Below, in pieces: positions 61,700-64,000 of a DNA stretch of 64,000 bases. A program made the translations under genes and the position numbers. Numbering within the stretch: the stretch's first letter is position 1; each line of letters starts with the position of its first letter. Source of the DNA: Morella rubra (Eukaryota; Streptophyta; Magnoliopsida; Fagales; Myricaceae); NCBI GenBank assembly GCA_003952965.2, contig CM025853.1, positions 8,089,454 through 8,153,453 of the forward strand, given 5' to 3'. The notes below the pieces were generated by a model, which did not search any database, had not been told where the DNA came from, and worked only from the letters and a program-made list of their open reading frames with translations.

Positions 61700-63385
61700 C
61701 AAATGGTTAATGCTAACCATTCGGACGTTTTTGTTAGGTTGGTCATGCATCAAGCCAAGGAATGTACCAATCAAAGGGCCCAAACAGAGTGACCAACTTG
61801 GGCAGAATTTATAATAGTGGAGTTGAAGGAGACTATCTGTGGAGCCAACGCAGCTCGTGTTCATGGAGAATAACTTTGCTCTAATAGGGGCTGCAATGAG
61901 GGAGGAGGTGATCACTATGCAGAAGGTTTTGACTTTCATGATAGGACATGTGTCCAACCTATACTAGTCTCTCAGTACTGCTCTGGTATAGTTGCGGGCA
62001 CTCATCAAATGGGTAGACAATATGGAAGAGTGGTTGGAGTATGTGCATGAGGCCATCAGATGGGACGTGCTGTCTTTTCAGCAAGTAAACCATCTGGACG
62101 TATTAAAGTTTCAGAGCAGTTTTTAACGATTCGAGTTTTGGCATTTAACACGAATAAATTTGATTGGACATTGTGTGGTTTTAGTTGTCCGAAGGGATTT
62201 TAAAAACGAACAATGTTCACATTTTGCATTTTATCTCAAAACGCCCATAATTGATCGGCCTCCTCCCTCAAACATTTTTTTGTCCCAAATTTTACGTTTT
62301 CTGTACTGTTTCGAGGAATTTTTCACTTCCAAGTACGATTGATACCATTTTATTTTGCTTTTTACCTATAAATAATCAATCTCATTTTTCAGCCACCACA
62401 TTATGTTAGTAATTGATCATTTAGTAAATATTGATTGTGTTAAGTGTTATCTTTGTTTTATATGTATTTTTAATGTGTTTGGATGTGTATTGTGAGTTGT
62501 GTGGGGAGTGGAGGACCGTGGCCATGGCTAAGTTCTCTCGGTCTTCTTCCTAGATACATCCAGATAGATTTTGTAGTTCGTGCAGATGTTTAAGTTTAAT
62601 TTTTAGTTAAAACGTTGTTGTCTGGATAATGTTCAGACTCTTTAGAAGTATGTTGGGATGGATATGAATAAAAATGTCATCATTTGCATGCTGTCTATAT
62701 GGTGTTTTCACTCTGTGCGGACACTTAAGGATATTTTCTAGTGACAATATCATCATCTAAATACGGTCCAAATGCTTTAGCAGTGCATTGGGACACATTT
62801 CAATTCATTTAATCTTTTTTTTTGAAAATGTCATCGTTTGCAGTTACATCTAAAAGTTTTATGTTTAGCATGCGAATGTGTATAGTTACCGTGAGAATGT
62901 TTTTTGTTTGTTTTTTTTTTTTTTGCAAATTATAAAAATGAGCAAGCGTTAGTGTAATGTGGGTGAGGGTTCTAGCAACCAACCCTTAGGCTAGAGCAGC
63001 ATCAAGCATTTATACTTCATCGTTATTGAGAGACAAATCGTACTGGTGGATTTTCATGACCTGATATTTGAGGACCGAAAGCTGGTAGAGATTATAGGAG
63101 CTTAAGGTTGGGGAACACACTTGCTGAGGTATTTAGGTTCCCAATCTCTCAGAAGATTCTTGAGAGGTTGTTGTCCGCAACACCAAGGTCTTGCTTTTGT
63201 CAGACGAGCTCGCGAGATATGTGGGAGTTGAGAGGCCAGTTGATGCTTTCTTAGGAATAGAGCTTCAAGAGAATCCATCTCCAGATGATGTATTTCAGAC
63301 ACTGATGGACATCAACACATTTATGGAGGGTTGTAACATCAAGCATGGGTCCTGCTTCCATTCTGGATCATTATGCGCCTAATTC
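61700..63385 (+). other. CACTA-related copy C with a broken transposon ORF
   Basis: 62110-62900 aligns with 55655-56165 of copy A in the same order (for example ATTCGAG, AATTTGATTGG, CCATGGCT-AAGTT), without the CACTA terminus. From 62943 a broken frame reads like the plant transposon-protein family (RQIVLVDFHDLIFEDRKLVE, then DELARYVGVERPVDAFLG at 63191-63382 in another frame). 61800-62100 has a coiled-coil-like piece (MREEVITMQKVLTFM). The relation of these parts to each other is unclear. Confidence 0.45.
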
Positions 63386-64000
63386 ACTACAAGAAAATTG
63401 ACCTTAGGTGTCAAAACAAATTTTTTCACCAAATCAAGCTCTTCAATGTCAAAGTAAAAATTTTGTTACCCAAGGTGTGCCAAGAATTACAAAACCGTCC
63501 GGACGTTCATAAACCACGTCCGCACAGTATTCAGGGTTGACAAAAGCCAAAACATAAGATATTAGTGACTTAAAATATTCGTCAGCATATGCAAATGCGT
63601 CTGAACGTTACACGAAACCGTGTGCACCTAGTTTGGGTGACAAAACTAGTTGTCACCCATCAGTCACGCAATTCACATCGTCACAAAAGTTGCATACCCG
63701 TCCACACGGTATGACATACCGTCTGAACGATTGGGACAGTCCACGCATGATTGACACAGGTCTTTGTCAGACGACTGTGGAGAACAACTATTAGAGTCCG
63801 CACGATTAAATCCCATTCGGACTGAGTATGGTTGTAATTTTGACTTACACTGGTACTCCACGTTGCACATTTCAGTCTTCTGCCCATACGCACGGACCCA
63901 TCACATCCAAACGACATTTTTTCGAGAAGATTTTACGTAACCGTTCACGATTTGGAATTGAATGCTTAAAAATCTAATTGGTCCATGTTGGCCCAAAAAC
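63386..64000 (+). mobile_element. 5' end of a CACTA element, copy B
   Basis: It begins CACTACAAGAAAA after TT and continues with the same order of motifs as copy A: TGTCAAAGTAAA, TTTTGTTACCCAA, TTGACACAGGTCT, GTTGCACA, AGATTTTAC. Subterminal CCGTCCGGACGTTC-like motifs are frequent. The element runs past the end of the window. Confidence 0.7.

Overview
The window looks like nuclear DNA of a flowering plant, probably a eudicot with a repeat-rich genome. It is AT-rich. Its genes have introns with GT-AG borders, one is a plant-type R2R3-MYB, and one encodes a plastid-type ABCD half transporter. Most of the rest is retrotransposon and DNA-transposon debris of plant families. The species cannot be named from the sequence.

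Two host genes can be supported. The first is a nine-exon ABC transporter D-family gene of the ABCD2 (chloroplastic) type, 11032-19938 on +. Splicing in silico gives an unbroken 751-residue protein with all ABC motifs. The second is a three-exon R2R3-MYB gene, 52737-53784 on +, 272 residues, resembling the TT2-like regulators of flavonoid and proanthocyanidin genes. Its first intron appears to use a GC donor.

Layout. 1-6913: gypsy LTR remnants, with a Sirevirus-type copia element that has gag but no pol (2115-6786) inserted in an Athila-like LTR relic with target duplication ATTTT. 7178-10239: a small MITE, a probable LTR fragment and a foldback element. 11032-19938: ABCD2, with a MITE, a 38-bp tandem repeat and a TRIM-like element in its introns. 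20295-20907: a Mutator-type foldback MITE with a perfect 9-bp target duplication, 356 bp past the ABCD2 stop. 21266-37952: possibly one old PIF/Harbinger element. It is bounded by inverted copies of about 620 bp and contains a broken Myb/SANT-like gene on - and a broken HARBI1-like transposase on +. A Sirevirus solo LTR and an RNase H-like pseudogene lie inside it. 39154-41678: a second solo LTR of the same group and a second Mutator-type element with a 9-bp duplication. 42651-48777: a 5'-truncated Sirevirus with broken pol, a third envelope-position ORF and a 3' LTR. 52606-53784: the MYB gene. 55122-64000: two same-orientation 5' ends of CACTA elements, a related third copy, and a decayed Athila-like gypsy element.

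The mobile elements give a relative history. Exact 5-bp duplications flank both solo LTRs and the gag-only Sirevirus. Exact 9-bp duplications flank both Mutator-type elements. The Harbinger, CACTA and Athila remains are much more decayed. I found no CRISPR array, tRNA or rRNA gene, or clearly new biological system. The most unusual items are the large Harbinger-like structure, the gag-only Sirevirus with a truncated 3' LTR, the palindrome arrays in Sirevirus LTRs, and the GC-AG intron in the MYB gene.
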